From the NCBI RefSeq assembly GCF_008367235.1, contig NZ_VTZS01000004.1, positions 310,001 to 374,000 of the forward strand: a stretch of DNA of 64,000 nt, written 5' to 3'. The DNA is from Pareuzebyella sediminis. GTDB lineage: Bacteria; Bacteroidota; Bacteroidia; Flavobacteriales; Flavobacteriaceae. The notes beneath the pieces are model-generated. The model was given only the letters and a program-made list of their open reading frames with translations. It was not told the DNA's origin and made no database searches. The position numbers and the translations under genes are program-made. This document shows positions 17,217-27,327 of the stretch, piece after piece; the first letter of the stretch is position 1; each line of letters begins with the position of its first letter.

Positions 17217-20200
17217 TCAATTGCGAGGAGGTACCCCGACCGTATCCAATAATTCTTCTTCCGTGGTAGTGACATCGATGGCCGTCGTATCTGAAACGGG
17301 AGCGGTATCTTGTAAATCTCGATCTTCCCCTAGAACTGGGGGTTCTTCATCGAGTATATCATCTTTATAGAAGTGCTGGAACTTATCAATATATTCATTG
17401 AAGATCAAAGTCTCTTTTTCGGCTTTTTCTCTATCGTTGTTGGTGATTAAAATATCGATATTTCTGCGGTATCCCTCCATATCGGCAATAATCTCGTCGA
17501 TTTTGTCATACTGCTGATCTAAAGGTACATCGGCATAGTATTCAAGACGATCCTGGTATATATACTTTAATTTCTCAAATAGCTCACGGGCTTTCGTGGT
17601 TTCGCCCACTTTATAATAGCCATCTACAAAAGGTTCGACAAAGGTATAGTAGTCGTAATATTCAACGGGCAAGTTTTTCATGGCCATATCGATGATATCC
17701 TTTGCCTTTTCGATTTTATCTTCTTCAATCAGTTTTTCAACAAGACGGGCCAGATTGCTACGATATGACAAACCTTGTATTCGAGTCTGGGGATCATGAT
17801 AAATATCAGGACTCCCTGAATTGCCCCAATACCAGTTCGTAACAATATCGTACATGAGATCGGTATCTATTCTCCCCATTTCAAAGGAGTTCCTACGCTC
17901 GGTTTTTATAGGCACTAGTTTATAGGCCATTCCATCGAGCTGTAAATAATCCTTCATCCAAAGAAACTCGGCATCGTCAAAACTTCCTCCTGAAAAATAA
18001 AGGGGGCGTTTCCAATCATTGTTGGCCAGAATATCAAGCATCATCATGCTCTTTTTGGTAATCGCACTTTGAGGAAGTTCGATATCGATATAATCAACGA
18101 TGTCTGCGCTATCTTTTGCCTTTACCAAGCCGCTTTCCAGCACATTCTTTTTGTTGACAGGCACCCGAATGTGATTCGTCGGGTAGTACACTATATTTTG
18201 ACTACTTTCGGAATAAGCATCGATATCGACATTTTCTTGTCGTTCAAGTATAAATTTAAGCTTGGTCTGTGGTTCGTCGCTATCGACCCATTTGATAAAA
18301 TCTTTGACCGACCATCGATTCTCTGAAATCTTTTTATTGAAAAGTGGATCTACGTTCTGATAGTATAATACATCCCGCGTACCAAAGCGGTATTTCTCGT
18401 GTGGAATCTGTGATGGAATTGGGTCACTTTCGTACGCTTTCCTTTTCATTTGATCGATATACCAGTCCGTTTCAAAAAGGCTAGTACAAACGATGCGCAC
18501 ATCGGTACGATATCCTTCTATTTCTTGGGCATACCAAAGAGGAAAGGTGTCATTGTCGCCAATGGTGAACAAAATGGCACCAGCGTCTTCTTGACAAGAA
18601 TCAAGGTAGGCCTTTGCCGAGGCATTTGCCGTAAAACGGTTCGATCTGTCATGATCATCCCAATTCTGAACGGCCATTACGGTTGGTACGGCCAATAAAC
18701 AAATAAGTGTAACCAATGGAGCCAATATCTTCGGGCTTAAAAACTTTTTGAATTCATCAAAAAGCCCATAGACCCCTAGTCCGATCCATATAGAAAATAC
18801 ATAGAAAGAACCAACGAGCGAGTAATCCCTTTCACGGGGCTGAAAAATATAGGGGTTCGTGTAGAACTGAATGGCCAGACCGGTAAATAGAAAGAAAACT
18901 AACAGGACCCAAAATTGTTTTGGATTTCGAGATACTTGAAATAGAATGCCGACAATGCCCAAAAGCAGAGGGAGAAAGAAATAGGTATTTCTAGATTTGT
19001 CGTTCTTTATTTCATCGGGCAGGTTGTCTTGGCTTCCCAAACGCATGCTATCAATAAAACCAATACCGCTCAACCACTCTCCTTGGCCATTATATCGACC
19101 CTGTACATCACTGGTTTTTCCGGAAAAATTCCACATAAAATACCGCCAATACATATACCCGAACTGAAACTGGGCCATGTATTTGATGTTCTGCCAGATT
19201 GTGGGCGGTTCGACCTCAAGATATCTATCGAACCTTTTGAGAAAACTGATATATTGCTCCGCATCGATTTCACCGTTGGCAAAGCCTTCCTTAATTTGTT
19301 TGGCCGCCTGCCTCAATTCTTCATTTTGTTGCCGTAGTTTAAAATCCAACGGTCCGAAATAGCGCATATAATTTTCCGCATGTTGGCTGCTCCACATCCG
19401 GGGTAGTATCCCTATATGTTTGGGGTCATCCCCTGGTATGGCTCCTTTATAATCATTGACGATTACGTACTTTCCTAGTTCCTCATCTTTTTCATACTTA
19501 GGAGCTTCGTCCTTATCTTCTCCTGCGTTCCCGAAAAGATTAGAGTAGTATGTGCCATATACAGGGCTATCGACTCCGGGGTACTGTTCACGATTGTAAT
19601 AGGCCAACAGGGCCCGTGCATCTTCGGGATTGTTTTCATTGATGACTACCCGTGCGTTCGCGCGAATAGGTAGCATAAGCCAAGAGGAAAATCCTAAAAA
19701 AAGGAACATAAGGCATAACACAATGGTATTTGCCGTAATATAGTTGTGTTTTCTGGTGTAGCTTAGACCGAAATAGAAGGCCCCTATAAAGATGAGCCCC
19801 ATTATGATGGTTCCTGAATTAAAGGGAAGCCCTACACTATTAATAAAAAAGACTTCGCTCCATCCAAATAAATTCAATACATAGGTCAAGGAGAATTTAT
19901 AGACCAACATCAAAATCGCAATGACGATTATGTTGGCCAAAAGAAAGTTTTTGACGGTTGTCTTTTTATAGGTCTTAAAATAATAGAGTAATCCGATGGA
20001 AGGAATGGCCAAAAAACCCATGAATTGAATACCGAAAGTCAGGCCAATTACGAAAGAGATGAGTACGATCCATCGATCTCCCCGAGGGTTTTCCAGGTCA
20101 TCTACCCATTTTAGGCCCAGCCACAACAAAAGAGCCATGATCAGGCTGGCCATTGCATATACTTCGGTTTCAACGGCATTGAACCAGAAGCTGTCGGAAA

Positions 20201-20603
20201 ATGTGAACGCGAGGGAACCTACCAGTCCGCTTCCGAGTATGGCGATCGCTTTACTGTTGGTAATGACATCAACTTTATTCAGAACCAATTTACGTACGAG
20301 GTTGGTAATCGTCCAAAATGTAAATAAAATAGTAAAAGCGCTCGATACGCCAGAGACATAATTCACCATACGGGCCACTTGACTCGGTTCAAAGGCAAAC
20401 ATGGAAAAAAAGGCACCGATCATTTGCAATAAAGGAGCCCCTGGTGGATGGCCTACTTGAAGTTTGGCGGAAGTTGCGATATACTCACCAGCATCCCAAA
20501 AACTATTGGTGGGTTCGACGGTAATGGCATAAACGATAATGGCAATAAAAAATACGGACCACCCCAAAAGGGTGTCCCATTTCTCGAAGTTCTTTGCAAA
20601 CAT
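17217..20603 (-). CDS. DUF2723 integral membrane protein (putative GT-C type glycosyltransferase)
   Basis: An 1128-residue protein common in Bacteroidota. The N-terminal half holds about ten or more membrane helices (roughly residues 10-310 and 530-660). It includes the family signature near residues 31-55, with FWDAGEYIATS and QVGHPPGAPL; an acidic residue in the first periplasmic loop is typical of GT-C glycosyltransferases, and databases relate this family to protein O-mannosyltransferases. The C-terminal half is soluble, with helical repeat-like sequence (about 930-1060) and an acidic Thr-rich end. Donor and acceptor are unknown. It is a single gene, convergent with the thioredoxin-like gene. 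Confidence 0.9.
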   Translation of the reverse strand: MFAKNFEKWDTLLGWSVFFIAIIVYAITVEPTNSFWDAGEYIATSAKLQVGHPPGAPLLQMIGAFFSMFAFEPSQVARMVNYVSGVSSAFTILFTFWTITNLVRKLVLNKVDVITNSKAIAILGSGLVGSLAFTFSDSFWFNAVETEVYAMASLIMALLLWLGLKWVDDLENPRGDRWIVLISFVIGLTFGIQFMGFLAIPSIGLLYYFKTYKKTTVKNFLLANIIVIAILMLVYKFSLTYVLNLFGWSEVFFINSVGLPFNSGTIIMGLIFIGAFYFGLSYTRKHNYITANTIVLCLMFLFLGFSSWLMLPIRANARVVINENNPEDARALLAYYNREQYPGVDSPVYGTYYSNLFGNAGEDKDEAPKYEKDEELGKYVIVNDYKGAIPGDDPKHIGILPRMWSSQHAENYMRYFGPLDFKLRQQNEELRQAAKQIKEGFANGEIDAEQYISFLKRFDRYLEVEPPTIWQNIKYMAQFQFGYMYWRYFMWNFSGKTSDVQGRYNGQGEWLSGIGFIDSMRLGSQDNLPDEIKNDKSRNTYFFLPLLLGIVGILFQVSRNPKQFWVLLVFFLFTGLAIQFYTNPYIFQPRERDYSLVGSFYVFSIWIGLGVYGLFDEFKKFLSPKILAPLVTLICLLAVPTVMAVQNWDDHDRSNRFTANASAKAYLDSCQEDAGAILFTIGDNDTFPLWYAQEIEGYRTDVRIVCTSLFETDWYIDQMKRKAYESDPIPSQIPHEKYRFGTRDVLYYQNVDPLFNKKISENRWSVKDFIKWVDSDEPQTKLKFILERQENVDIDAYSESSQNIVYYPTNHIRVPVNKKNVLESGLVKAKDSADIVDYIDIELPQSAITKKSMMMLDILANNDWKRPLYFSGGSFDDAEFLWMKDYLQLDGMAYKLVPIKTERRNSFEMGRIDTDLMYDIVTNWYWGNSGSPDIYHDPQTRIQGLSYRSNLARLVEKLIEEDKIEKAKDIIDMAMKNLPVEYYDYYTFVEPFVDGYYKVGETTKARELFEKLKYIYQDRLEYYADVPLDQQYDKIDEIIADMEGYRRNIDILITNNDREKAEKETLIFNEYIDKFQHFYKDDILDEEPPVLGEDRDLQDTAPVSDTTAIDVTTTEEELLDTVGVPPRN

Positions 20604-20814
20604 GTACTCAGTAGTTTAACCGATGCCGCGAATTTACTAATTAAAATAGATATGATTGTCCATTTTTTATAAAGGTTTAACACGGCTGTGGCGAGAGCAT
20701 TATAACACAAAAGTCTTGATGAATCGTATTATCCCATACTATAAATAAGCACTTGTCGCTAAAACTACACCCTATTTTGGCGAGACTTAGATTTGATTAT
20801 TGTGCTTTAAAATA

Positions 20815-20845
20815 TTTGTGCAAACCAAACTTTGTTTTAAATTTG
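20815..20845 (+). promoter_or_regulatory. Promoter of tRNA-Gln (TTTG-N19-TAAATTTG)
   Basis: TTTG at 20815-20818 and TAAATTTG at 20838-20845 are 19 bases apart, a full consensus match. The -7 box ends 41 bases before the mature tRNA 5' end. Confidence 0.8.
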
Positions 20846-20886
20846 CACGCTCTAAGGTTGAACTCGGTTTCACTTTAGAAGGTTAA

Positions 20887-20958
20887 TGGCCCATGGTGTA
20901 ATTGGCAACACAGCTGGTTTTGGTCCAGTCGTTCTAGGTTCGAGTCCTAGTGGGCCAA
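20887..20958 (+). tRNA. tRNA-Gln (anticodon TTG)
   Basis: The 72-base sequence folds as a normal cloverleaf: acceptor TGGCCCA with TGGGCCA (20951-20957) and discriminator A, D stem GTGT/ACAC, anticodon stem GCTGG/CCAGT with loop TTTTGGT (anticodon TTG, reading CAA and CAG), T stem CTAGG/CCTAG with loop TTCGAGT. The T-A first pair is usual for tRNA-Gln. CCA is not encoded. It stands alone between its promoter and terminator. Confidence 0.97.
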
Positions 20959-20970
20959 CGCGAAACAGAA

Positions 20971-21002
20971 GTCCCGGTATGAAAACGTACCGGGATTTTT
21001 TA
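20971..21002 (+). terminator. Rho-independent terminator of tRNA-Gln
   Basis: An 8-bp stem TCCCGGTA (20972-20979) with TACCGGGA (20988-20995) is followed by six T. It lies 13 bases past the tRNA. Confidence 0.93.
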
Positions 21003-21252
21003 TGATCTGAATTGGCTTTTAAGGGGTTTTGGGAATTTCAAGATACCAATGGCGGTCTGCCATTCATGGCTTTACAATATGCTTTTTAAATGGCAGTTTT
21101 CAATTCGGTCGCTAAGGGGAAAACAAATTAGCTTCTATTCCAGATTCATCTCTAAAATTCTTTGTTAGCTTTCCGTTTCCAAAGTATGGCCTATGCCCAT
21201 GTTTGAGTTATTCATCTCTTTTTTTGATGATCTCCATTACTTCAGTAAAACC

Positions 21253-22578
21253 TTAGTTTCGGGCCGCTGTTCTCTCTGGAGGCGAAGGTAAATCGGGTGA
21301 AAGCGTATTTTGACTATAGAGCGCATCCTCTGCCTCTTTACGCGCCAAAAGCTCTTCATCGATTTCATCCAATAGGGTTCCCATCTTTTTTTTATCATGA
21401 ATCATAGCCCCTGTCATGACCAAGCTGGAGGCAATAATTACGAAGAGCAAAATACCGGATTCAAACCCTGCGACCTCTGCTTTGGAAGGTATCGCATAGA
21501 AAAGGAGTATGGTAATGAGACCCCTAGGGGCGACAAAGACCTGAGGAAAAATGTTTTTACCCAAAAAAACACGGAGTAGTAAGAATCGAACTACGTAAAT
21601 CGACATTATAATAAGTACGCTGACCATGGTCACCGTGATACTTAATAAAGAAGAGAGTACAATGGTAATACCAAAAATAACAAAGAAAAAAGTGCGTACG
21701 ACAAAAGCCGTTTCTAAAGTTATGATATGCAGTTCATGGTAAATTTGGTGCATCTTTTCCCGCTCCAAGAAAATGGCAGTTTTGCCAGGGAAAAAGATTT
21801 TGACATTGGCGATGACAAGACCGAACACCAATATGATGATCAGTGAAGAAAGGTGCATCTTCTTTCCAATGGCATATAAAAGGAGTAGTACAGCGATTAG
21901 CAAGAACTGTTTGGCTTGGCTTTTGATCTTTTGAAAAATCAATAGGAGGGCATAACTGGCCACAATAGCAATAATGATAGTCAAAGCGATATTGCCAGCA
22001 AATCCTAGGGCACCAGAATCGGTTTCGGAGTCTAGCCCTCCGGTCAGAAAATAGAACATCATGATTCCCATTATATCCGAAAAGGTACTCTCATAAATAT
22101 GAAATTCCTTCTTGTCTTCCCTAAGACCGTTTACACTAGGTATAATGATGGCGCTAGACAGAATGGAAAGGGGCGTAGCGTAGAGCCAGGCCGACTGCAT
22201 GGTCATCCCATCTATGAACTGATATAATATCAAAGCAGCTAGCCATGCTGACCCAATGAGTCCGATAAGTGCTATGGCCAACGATTTAAGTATTGGAATC
22301 AATTTTTCTTTCTTCAGTTCGAGTTCGAGCGCAGCTTCGAGCACGATCATAACGAGGCCGATAGTTCCGATAATTTCAAGTGTACCTCTTAAATTTTTTT
22401 CAAAATCGATTTCCCTTCCTATGAAGTAATTTAGGCCAAACTGCAACGAAATGCCCAAAACGATGAGCATAAGTACAGAGGGAATATTGGTTTTTTTTGA
22501 AATGGTATTGAACCAAAATGAGATAACAACAATGGCCGCGGCCCCCATGATCAGATTGTACGAAGAAAATATTTCCAT
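21253..22578 (-). CDS. Cation:proton antiporter (CPA1/NhaP-like)
   Basis: Inner-membrane Na+ or K+/H+ exchanger. The 441-residue protein is hydrophobic over about residues 5-400, with roughly 12 helices, starting with the VISFWFNTISKKTNIPSVLMLIVLG segments typical of the family. The TFSDIMGIMMFYF segment near residue 165-178 carries the conserved Asp of the transport site. Near 340-355 the segment VAPRGLITILL matches the conserved Arg-containing helix of CPA1 proteins. The C-terminal tail (about 400-441) is short, acidic and cytoplasmic. It is a single minus-strand gene; the 250 bases to the tRNA unit hold no clear terminator or gene. Ion specificity cannot be read from the sequence. Confidence 0.93.
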   Translation of the reverse strand: MEIFSSYNLIMGAAAIVVISFWFNTISKKTNIPSVLMLIVLGISLQFGLNYFIGREIDFEKNLRGTLEIIGTIGLVMIVLEAALELELKKEKLIPILKSLAIALIGLIGSAWLAALILYQFIDGMTMQSAWLYATPLSILSSAIIIPSVNGLREDKKEFHIYESTFSDIMGIMMFYFLTGGLDSETDSGALGFAGNIALTIIIAIVASYALLLIFQKIKSQAKQFLLIAVLLLLYAIGKKMHLSSLIIILVFGLVIANVKIFFPGKTAIFLEREKMHQIYHELHIITLETAFVVRTFFFVIFGITIVLSSLLSITVTMVSVLIIMSIYVVRFLLLRVFLGKNIFPQVFVAPRGLITILLFYAIPSKAEVAGFESGILLFVIIASSLVMTGAMIHDKKKMGTLLDEIDEELLARKEAEDALYSQNTLSPDLPSPPERTAARN

Positions 22579-22672
22579 GAAAATGGTTTGATAGGTCGAT
22601 TACATAAAATAGGATTCGCGATTTAATTATGAACCAGTTCTGCTATATAGAACTCAATAATCAAAAAGGATA

Positions 22673-22701
22673 TTGTAGAAATTAAAAAAATTGTATATTT
22701 G
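22673..22701 (+). promoter_or_regulatory. Promoter of rimP-nusA-infB (TTG-N18-TATATTTG)
   Basis: TATATTTG at 22694-22701 matches the -7 box; TTG at 22673-22675 lies 18 bases upstream. The expected transcript starts about 150 bases before rimP. Confidence 0.65.
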
Positions 22702-22730
22702 CGCCACTGAAAGGATATAAAGTATTCGTG

Positions 22731-22757
22731 AGGGGACAATGTAGTCCTCTTTTTTAT
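22731..22757 (+). terminator. Hairpin plus U-run in the rimP leader (possible attenuator)
   Basis: AGGGGAC (22731-22737) pairs with GTCCTCT (22744-22750) over seven bases with one G-U, loop AATGTA, followed by T from 22750 to 22755, then ATTTTT. It lies between the promoter and rimP on the same strand, so it would stop most transcripts after about 50 bases unless it is overcome. Confidence 0.65.
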
Positions 22758-22858
22758 TTTTGGAATTTTCTTTGGTGAAAGCCTCCGAATGTAGAGTACA
22801 AAGTATTTTGGGTATGTAATCTTGCAAAACTGAACACGCTTTTGTAAAGGTGGACGAT

Positions 22859-23320
22859 ATGTTTAATGACAAGGTAAAAACGTTATTGGATGATGCCATA
22901 GCAGCGGATAAATCATTATTTTTAATTGATTTTTCGGTGACTGCCGATAATACGATTAAGGTGGTCTTGGATGGCGATGAAGGTGTAACGCTTCAAGATT
23001 GTATTAAAATAAGTAGGGCGATCGAGCATAATCTGGATCGTGACGAATATGATTTTTCTTTGGAAGTTACTTCGGCGGGGGCCGCTTCTCCCATCACGAT
23101 GCCTCGGCAGTATACTAAAAATATAGGAAGAAAATTGAAGGTTGTAACCGAGAGCAAAACGTTTGAAGGAAATTTAATTGAAACAACCGATAAGGGTATT
23201 GTACTAGCATGGAAAGCTAGGGAGCCAAAACCTGTCGGAAAAGGGAAAATAACGGTTCAGAAAAAAGAGGAAATCGAATTTTCTGAAATCAAGGAAGCAA
23301 AAGTCATATTAAAATTTTAA
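22859..23320 (+). CDS. rimP: Ribosome maturation factor RimP
   Basis: Assists 30S assembly. The protein has the family layout: N-terminal helix, the LFLIDFSVTADNTIKVVLDGDEGVTLQDC segments that form the first domain, the ISRAIEHNLDRDEYDFSLEVTSAGA motif in pieces, and a C-terminal SH3-like domain ending KEAKVILKF. The ATG at 22859 (Met-Phe-Asn-Asp-Lys) gives 153 residues and fits the family N-terminus; a GTG three codons upstream at 22850 is also in frame. It is first in the rimP-nusA-infB operon, with 13 bases to nusA. Confidence 0.96.
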   Translation: MFNDKVKTLLDDAIAADKSLFLIDFSVTADNTIKVVLDGDEGVTLQDCIKISRAIEHNLDRDEYDFSLEVTSAGAASPITMPRQYTKNIGRKLKVVTESKTFEGNLIETTDKGIVLAWKAREPKPVGKGKITVQKKEEIEFSEIKEAKVILKF

Positions 23321-23333
23321 CGGTAAGAGAGTA

Positions 23334-24566
23334 ATGGAAAATATTGCGTTAATTGAGTCTTTTTCGGAATTTAAAGACGACAAGTTCATAGACAGGGTCA
23401 CCCTGATGGCAATTTTGGAAGACGTTTTTCGCAACGCCCTCAAGAAAAAATTCGGCTCGGATGATAATTTTGATATCATCATTAACCCCGATAAAGGAGA
23501 TTTGGAAATTTGGAGAAACCGTGTAGTCGTCGAGGATGGTGAGGTCGAAGATCCCAATGAGGAAATATCGTTATCGGAAGCCCGTAAGATCGAACCTGAT
23601 TTTGAGGTGGGCGAAGATGTATCCGAAGAAGTTAAATTGATCAATTTGGGGAGACGTGCTATTTTGGCCTTGCGTCAAAACCTGATCTCTAAAATACATG
23701 AGCACGACAATACCACTATATACAAGCAGTTTAAAGATCTCGAAGGGGAGATTTACACGGCCGAGGTACACCATATACGGCACAAGGCAATCATTTTATT
23801 AGATGACGAGGGAAATGAAATTATCCTACCAAAAGACAGACAGATACCTTCCGATTTCTTCCGAAAAGGCGATAACGTGCGTGGAATTATCGAAAGTGTA
23901 GAATTGAAAGGCACCAAGCCCACTATTATTATGTCGAGAAGTTCCCCTAAATTTCTGGAGCAGTTGTTCTTTCAAGAAATACCCGAGGTTTATGACGGGT
24001 TGATTACTATCAAGAAAGCAGTACGTATACCTGGCGAAAAGGCCAAGGTGGCAGTAGATTCCTATGATGACCGTATTGATCCGGTAGGTGCTTGTGTGGG
24101 AATGAAAGGGTCACGTATTCACGGTATAGTACGTGAATTGGGAAATGAGAATATAGATGTCATCAATTGGACGGCCAATCCGCAATTAATGGTAACAAGG
24201 GCGTTGAGCCCTGCAAGGGTTTCGTCGGTGAAACTCAACGATGAAAAAATGACGGCTCAGGTATATTTGAGGCCAGAAGAAGTTTCAAAAGCTATTGGCC
24301 GTGGAGGACACAACATACGTTTGGCGGGTCAGTTGACTGGTTATGAAATCGATGTGTTCCGTGAAGGGGTCGAAGAAGATGTTGAATTGACCGAATTTAG
24401 CGATGAAATCGATACTTGGATAATTGAAGAATTCAAGAAAATAGGTCTTGACACGGCCCGAAGTATTTTGGAACAAGATATTGATGACTTGGTAAAGCGT
24501 ACGGATTTGGAGGAGGAGACAATTTCCGAAGTTGTACGTATACTAAAAGAAGAATTGGAAGATTAG
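23334..24566 (+). CDS. nusA: Transcription termination/antitermination factor NusA
   Basis: Binds RNA polymerase and modulates pausing, termination and antitermination. The 410-residue protein has the N-terminal polymerase-binding domain (ALIESFSEFKDDKFIDRVTL), an S1 domain (about 130-200), and two KH domains with the VGACVGMKGSRI and AIGRGGHNIRLA glycine loops. A short helical C-terminus has a helix-hairpin-helix-like segment (IGLDTARSILEQD). Length is normal for phyla without the second acidic repeat. It lies between rimP and infB, 13 and 43 bases from each. Its presence behind a leader hairpin allows feedback on its own operon, which is inference. Confidence 0.98.
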   Translation: MENIALIESFSEFKDDKFIDRVTLMAILEDVFRNALKKKFGSDDNFDIIINPDKGDLEIWRNRVVVEDGEVEDPNEEISLSEARKIEPDFEVGEDVSEEVKLINLGRRAILALRQNLISKIHEHDNTTIYKQFKDLEGEIYTAEVHHIRHKAIILLDDEGNEIILPKDRQIPSDFFRKGDNVRGIIESVELKGTKPTIIMSRSSPKFLEQLFFQEIPEVYDGLITIKKAVRIPGEKAKVAVDSYDDRIDPVGACVGMKGSRIHGIVRELGNENIDVINWTANPQLMVTRALSPARVSSVKLNDEKMTAQVYLRPEEVSKAIGRGGHNIRLAGQLTGYEIDVFREGVEEDVELTEFSDEIDTWIIEEFKKIGLDTARSILEQDIDDLVKRTDLEEETISEVVRILKEELED

Positions 24567-24609
24567 CTATATATTAGCAGCTATTAAGGAGAATTAGGAG
24601 ATTGTATTT

Positions 24610-27276
24610 ATGGCAGACATTGCAAAAATAAGGCTTAACAAAGTCCTCAAAGAATTTAATATTTCTTTGGATCGGGCGGTGGATTTTCTTGCCTCAAAAG
24701 GGCATGAAATTGAAGCGCGACCCACGACAAAGATTTCCGATGAGGTCTATGAAGTGCTTCAAGAAGAGTTCCAAACCGATAAGAGCAAGAAGGTTGCCTC
24801 TAAGGAAGTCGGCGAGGAAAAACGTAAGGAGAAAGAAGCTTTGCGTTTGCAATTGGAGCAAGAGCAGGAAGAAAGAAGGCTGGCTAGGGAGAAGCGTGCT
24901 GCGGCTTCTGAAGAGAAAACCATGCTCGGAAAGGTCGAGCTCAGCGGGTTAAAGACTGTAGGCAAGATTGATTTGGATCAAAACAAAAAAGGGGCCCCAA
25001 AGAAAGAAGAGGAAGAAGCCGTAAAAGAGCCCGAAGCCCCTAAAGAAGAAGATAAAGTAGTAGAAACGAAGGAAGAGAGTAAGCCAGAGACGGAAGCTCC
25101 AAAGGAAAAGGGGCAGGAAGAAGATAGGCTGAAAACGAATTATAAGAAACTTAGCGGTCCAACGATTACCGATAAGATAGATCTTTCCCAATTCAAAAAG
25201 CCTAAAAAGAAAAAGGAGGAGCCCAAAAACACTGGCGGTAGCGGTAGTGACCGTAAGAAACGACGAAAACGTATTGTTACCAAGACAGGTAGTGATTCGA
25301 ACAAAGGAGGAAATAGGGATTTTAAAAAGGGTGGAAAGCGTTTTTCTTCAGCTAAGGTAGAGCCTACCGAAGAAGATGTGCAAAAGCAGATCCGTGAGAC
25401 CCTTGAAAAATTACAGGGTAAATCGAAAAAGGGCAAGGGTGCCAAATATAGAAGGGACAAGCGGGATCAACACCGTCAACAGACGGAGAAAGATCTTGAG
25501 CAGCAAGAACTTGACAGTAAGGTACTAAAGGTTACCGAGTTTGTAACCGTTGGAGAAGTTGCCACAATGATGGATGTGTCTACCACGGAAATTATCTCGG
25601 CCTGTATGTCTTTGGGTATCATGGTAACCATGAACCAAAGATTGGATGCCGAAACATTATCTATCGTTGCCGATGAATTTGGTTATGAAGTAGACTTTGT
25701 GAAAGCCGAACAGGAAGAGTCTATAGAAGTGGAGGAAGACGCCCCGGAAGATTTAAAACCGAGAGCCCCTATTGTAACGGTCATGGGCCATGTCGATCAT
25801 GGTAAAACCTCTTTGCTCGATTATATTCGGGAAGCCAACGTAATAGCTGGTGAAAGTGGAGGGATTACTCAGCACATTGGTGCGTATGGGGTTACCTTGG
25901 ACGATGGTCAAAAAATCGCATTTCTGGATACTCCTGGTCACGAGGCTTTTACCGCGATGAGAGCAAGGGGAGCCCAGGTTACCGATATTGCAGTAATCGT
26001 AATAGCGGCCGATGATGATATTATGCCACAGACCAAGGAGGCCATAAGCCATGCGCAAGCGGCCGGTGTTCCCATAGTTTTCGCCATTAATAAAATCGAT
26101 AGGCCCACAGCCAATCCTGATAAAATTAAAGAAGGTCTCGCCCAGATGAACCTTTTGGTTGAAGATTGGGGAGGAAAGATACAATCGCACGATATTTCTG
26201 CCAAGACTGGGGAAGGGGTGAAGGAGCTGTTGGAAAAAGTACTGCTTGAGGCCGAACTTTTAGAGTTGAAAGCAAATCCGGACAAGGTGGCTAACGGAAC
26301 CGTTGTAGAAGCCTTTTTGGATAAAGGTCGGGGTTATGTGTCCACCATTTTGGTTCAGGGAGGTACCCTTAAGATAGGGGATTATGTGTTGGCAGGAACT
26401 CATAGCGGAAAGATTAAGGCGATGCACGATGAACGCGGGAATGTAATCGAGGAGGCCGGACCAGCTACCCCGGTTTCGATTCTTGGGCTTGATGGTGCAC
26501 CTCAGGCAGGTGATAAATTTAATGTATTGGAAGATGAGCGCGAGGCGAAACAAATAGCTTCGAAACGTTCACAATTGCAGCGAGAACAATCGGTTAGAAC
26601 GCAGCGACATATCACCTTGGATGAAATTGGAAGACGAATCGCCCTAGGAGACTTTAAAGAATTGAATATCATTTTGAAAGGTGATGTCGATGGCTCGGTC
26701 GAGGCGTTGACCGATTCGTTCCAGAAGCTTTCTACCGAAGAGATACAAGTGAACATTATTCACAAAGGTGTAGGTGCCATTACCGAATCTGATGTATTGT
26801 TGGCCTCAGCCTCCGATGCAATTATTATTGGATTTAACGTAAGGCCAATGGGTAATGCCAGGGATGTCGCAGAGAAAGAAGAGATTGACATCCGTATGTA
26901 TTCCATTATTTATGATGCGATTAACGACCTGAAAGATGCCATGGAAGGTATGTTGTCACCTGAGATAAAAGAGGAGATAACAGGTACGGCAGAAATTCGC
27001 GAAACGTTCAAGATTTCAAAAGTCGGTACTATCGCAGGGTGTATGGTGACCAACGGTAAGATCTTTAGAAATTCGGGCATTCGACTTATTCGCGATGGCG
27101 TAGTGGTCTTTACGGGTGAGCTCGCTTCACTCAAGCGTTTTAAAGACGACGTAAAAGAAGTGGCCAAAGGATATGATTGCGGACTTCAGATAAAAAACTA
27201 TAACGATATCAAAGAAGGTGATATTGTTGAGGCTTTCCAAGAAGTAGCCGTGAAGAAAAAGTTGAAATCCAAATAA
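24610..27276 (+). CDS. infB: Translation initiation factor IF-2
   Basis: GTPase that brings initiator tRNA to the 30S subunit and joins the subunits. The 888-residue protein starts with an IF2_N helix domain (residues 1-55), then a long Lys/Glu-rich region (about 60-300, low complexity, with repeated IDLSQFKK-like and basic stretches), a second IF2_N-like domain (about 300-360) and the G domain with GHVDHGKT at about 392-399, DTPGHEAF and NKID. Domains II to IV complete the protein. It is last in rimP-nusA-infB and ends 17 bases before a strong terminator. Confidence 0.99.
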   Translation: MADIAKIRLNKVLKEFNISLDRAVDFLASKGHEIEARPTTKISDEVYEVLQEEFQTDKSKKVASKEVGEEKRKEKEALRLQLEQEQEERRLAREKRAAASEEKTMLGKVELSGLKTVGKIDLDQNKKGAPKKEEEEAVKEPEAPKEEDKVVETKEESKPETEAPKEKGQEEDRLKTNYKKLSGPTITDKIDLSQFKKPKKKKEEPKNTGGSGSDRKKRRKRIVTKTGSDSNKGGNRDFKKGGKRFSSAKVEPTEEDVQKQIRETLEKLQGKSKKGKGAKYRRDKRDQHRQQTEKDLEQQELDSKVLKVTEFVTVGEVATMMDVSTTEIISACMSLGIMVTMNQRLDAETLSIVADEFGYEVDFVKAEQEESIEVEEDAPEDLKPRAPIVTVMGHVDHGKTSLLDYIREANVIAGESGGITQHIGAYGVTLDDGQKIAFLDTPGHEAFTAMRARGAQVTDIAVIVIAADDDIMPQTKEAISHAQAAGVPIVFAINKIDRPTANPDKIKEGLAQMNLLVEDWGGKIQSHDISAKTGEGVKELLEKVLLEAELLELKANPDKVANGTVVEAFLDKGRGYVSTILVQGGTLKIGDYVLAGTHSGKIKAMHDERGNVIEEAGPATPVSILGLDGAPQAGDKFNVLEDEREAKQIASKRSQLQREQSVRTQRHITLDEIGRRIALGDFKELNIILKGDVDGSVEALTDSFQKLSTEEIQVNIIHKGVGAITESDVLLASASDAIIIGFNVRPMGNARDVAEKEEIDIRMYSIIYDAINDLKDAMEGMLSPEIKEEITGTAEIRETFKISKVGTIAGCMVTNGKIFRNSGIRLIRDGVVVFTGELASLKRFKDDVKEVAKGYDCGLQIKNYNDIKEGDIVEAFQEVAVKKKLKSK

Positions 27277-27291
27277 GTAAACAATACCCTC

Positions 27292-27327
27292 AAAAAAAAA
27301 ATCGACCTTATCGGGTCGATTTTTTTG
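27292..27327. terminator. Bidirectional terminator after infB and the SPOR-domain gene
   Basis: ATCGACC (27301-27307) pairs with GGTCGAT (27314-27320), flanked by nine A on the left and seven T on the right, so it works in both directions. The stop codon of the minus-strand gene (27308-27310) lies in the loop. Confidence 0.93.

Noticed and set aside
21044-21066. AATGGC/GCCATT hairpin downstream of the tRNA-Gln terminator
   Set aside because: Six base pairs with no T-run on either strand; likely chance.
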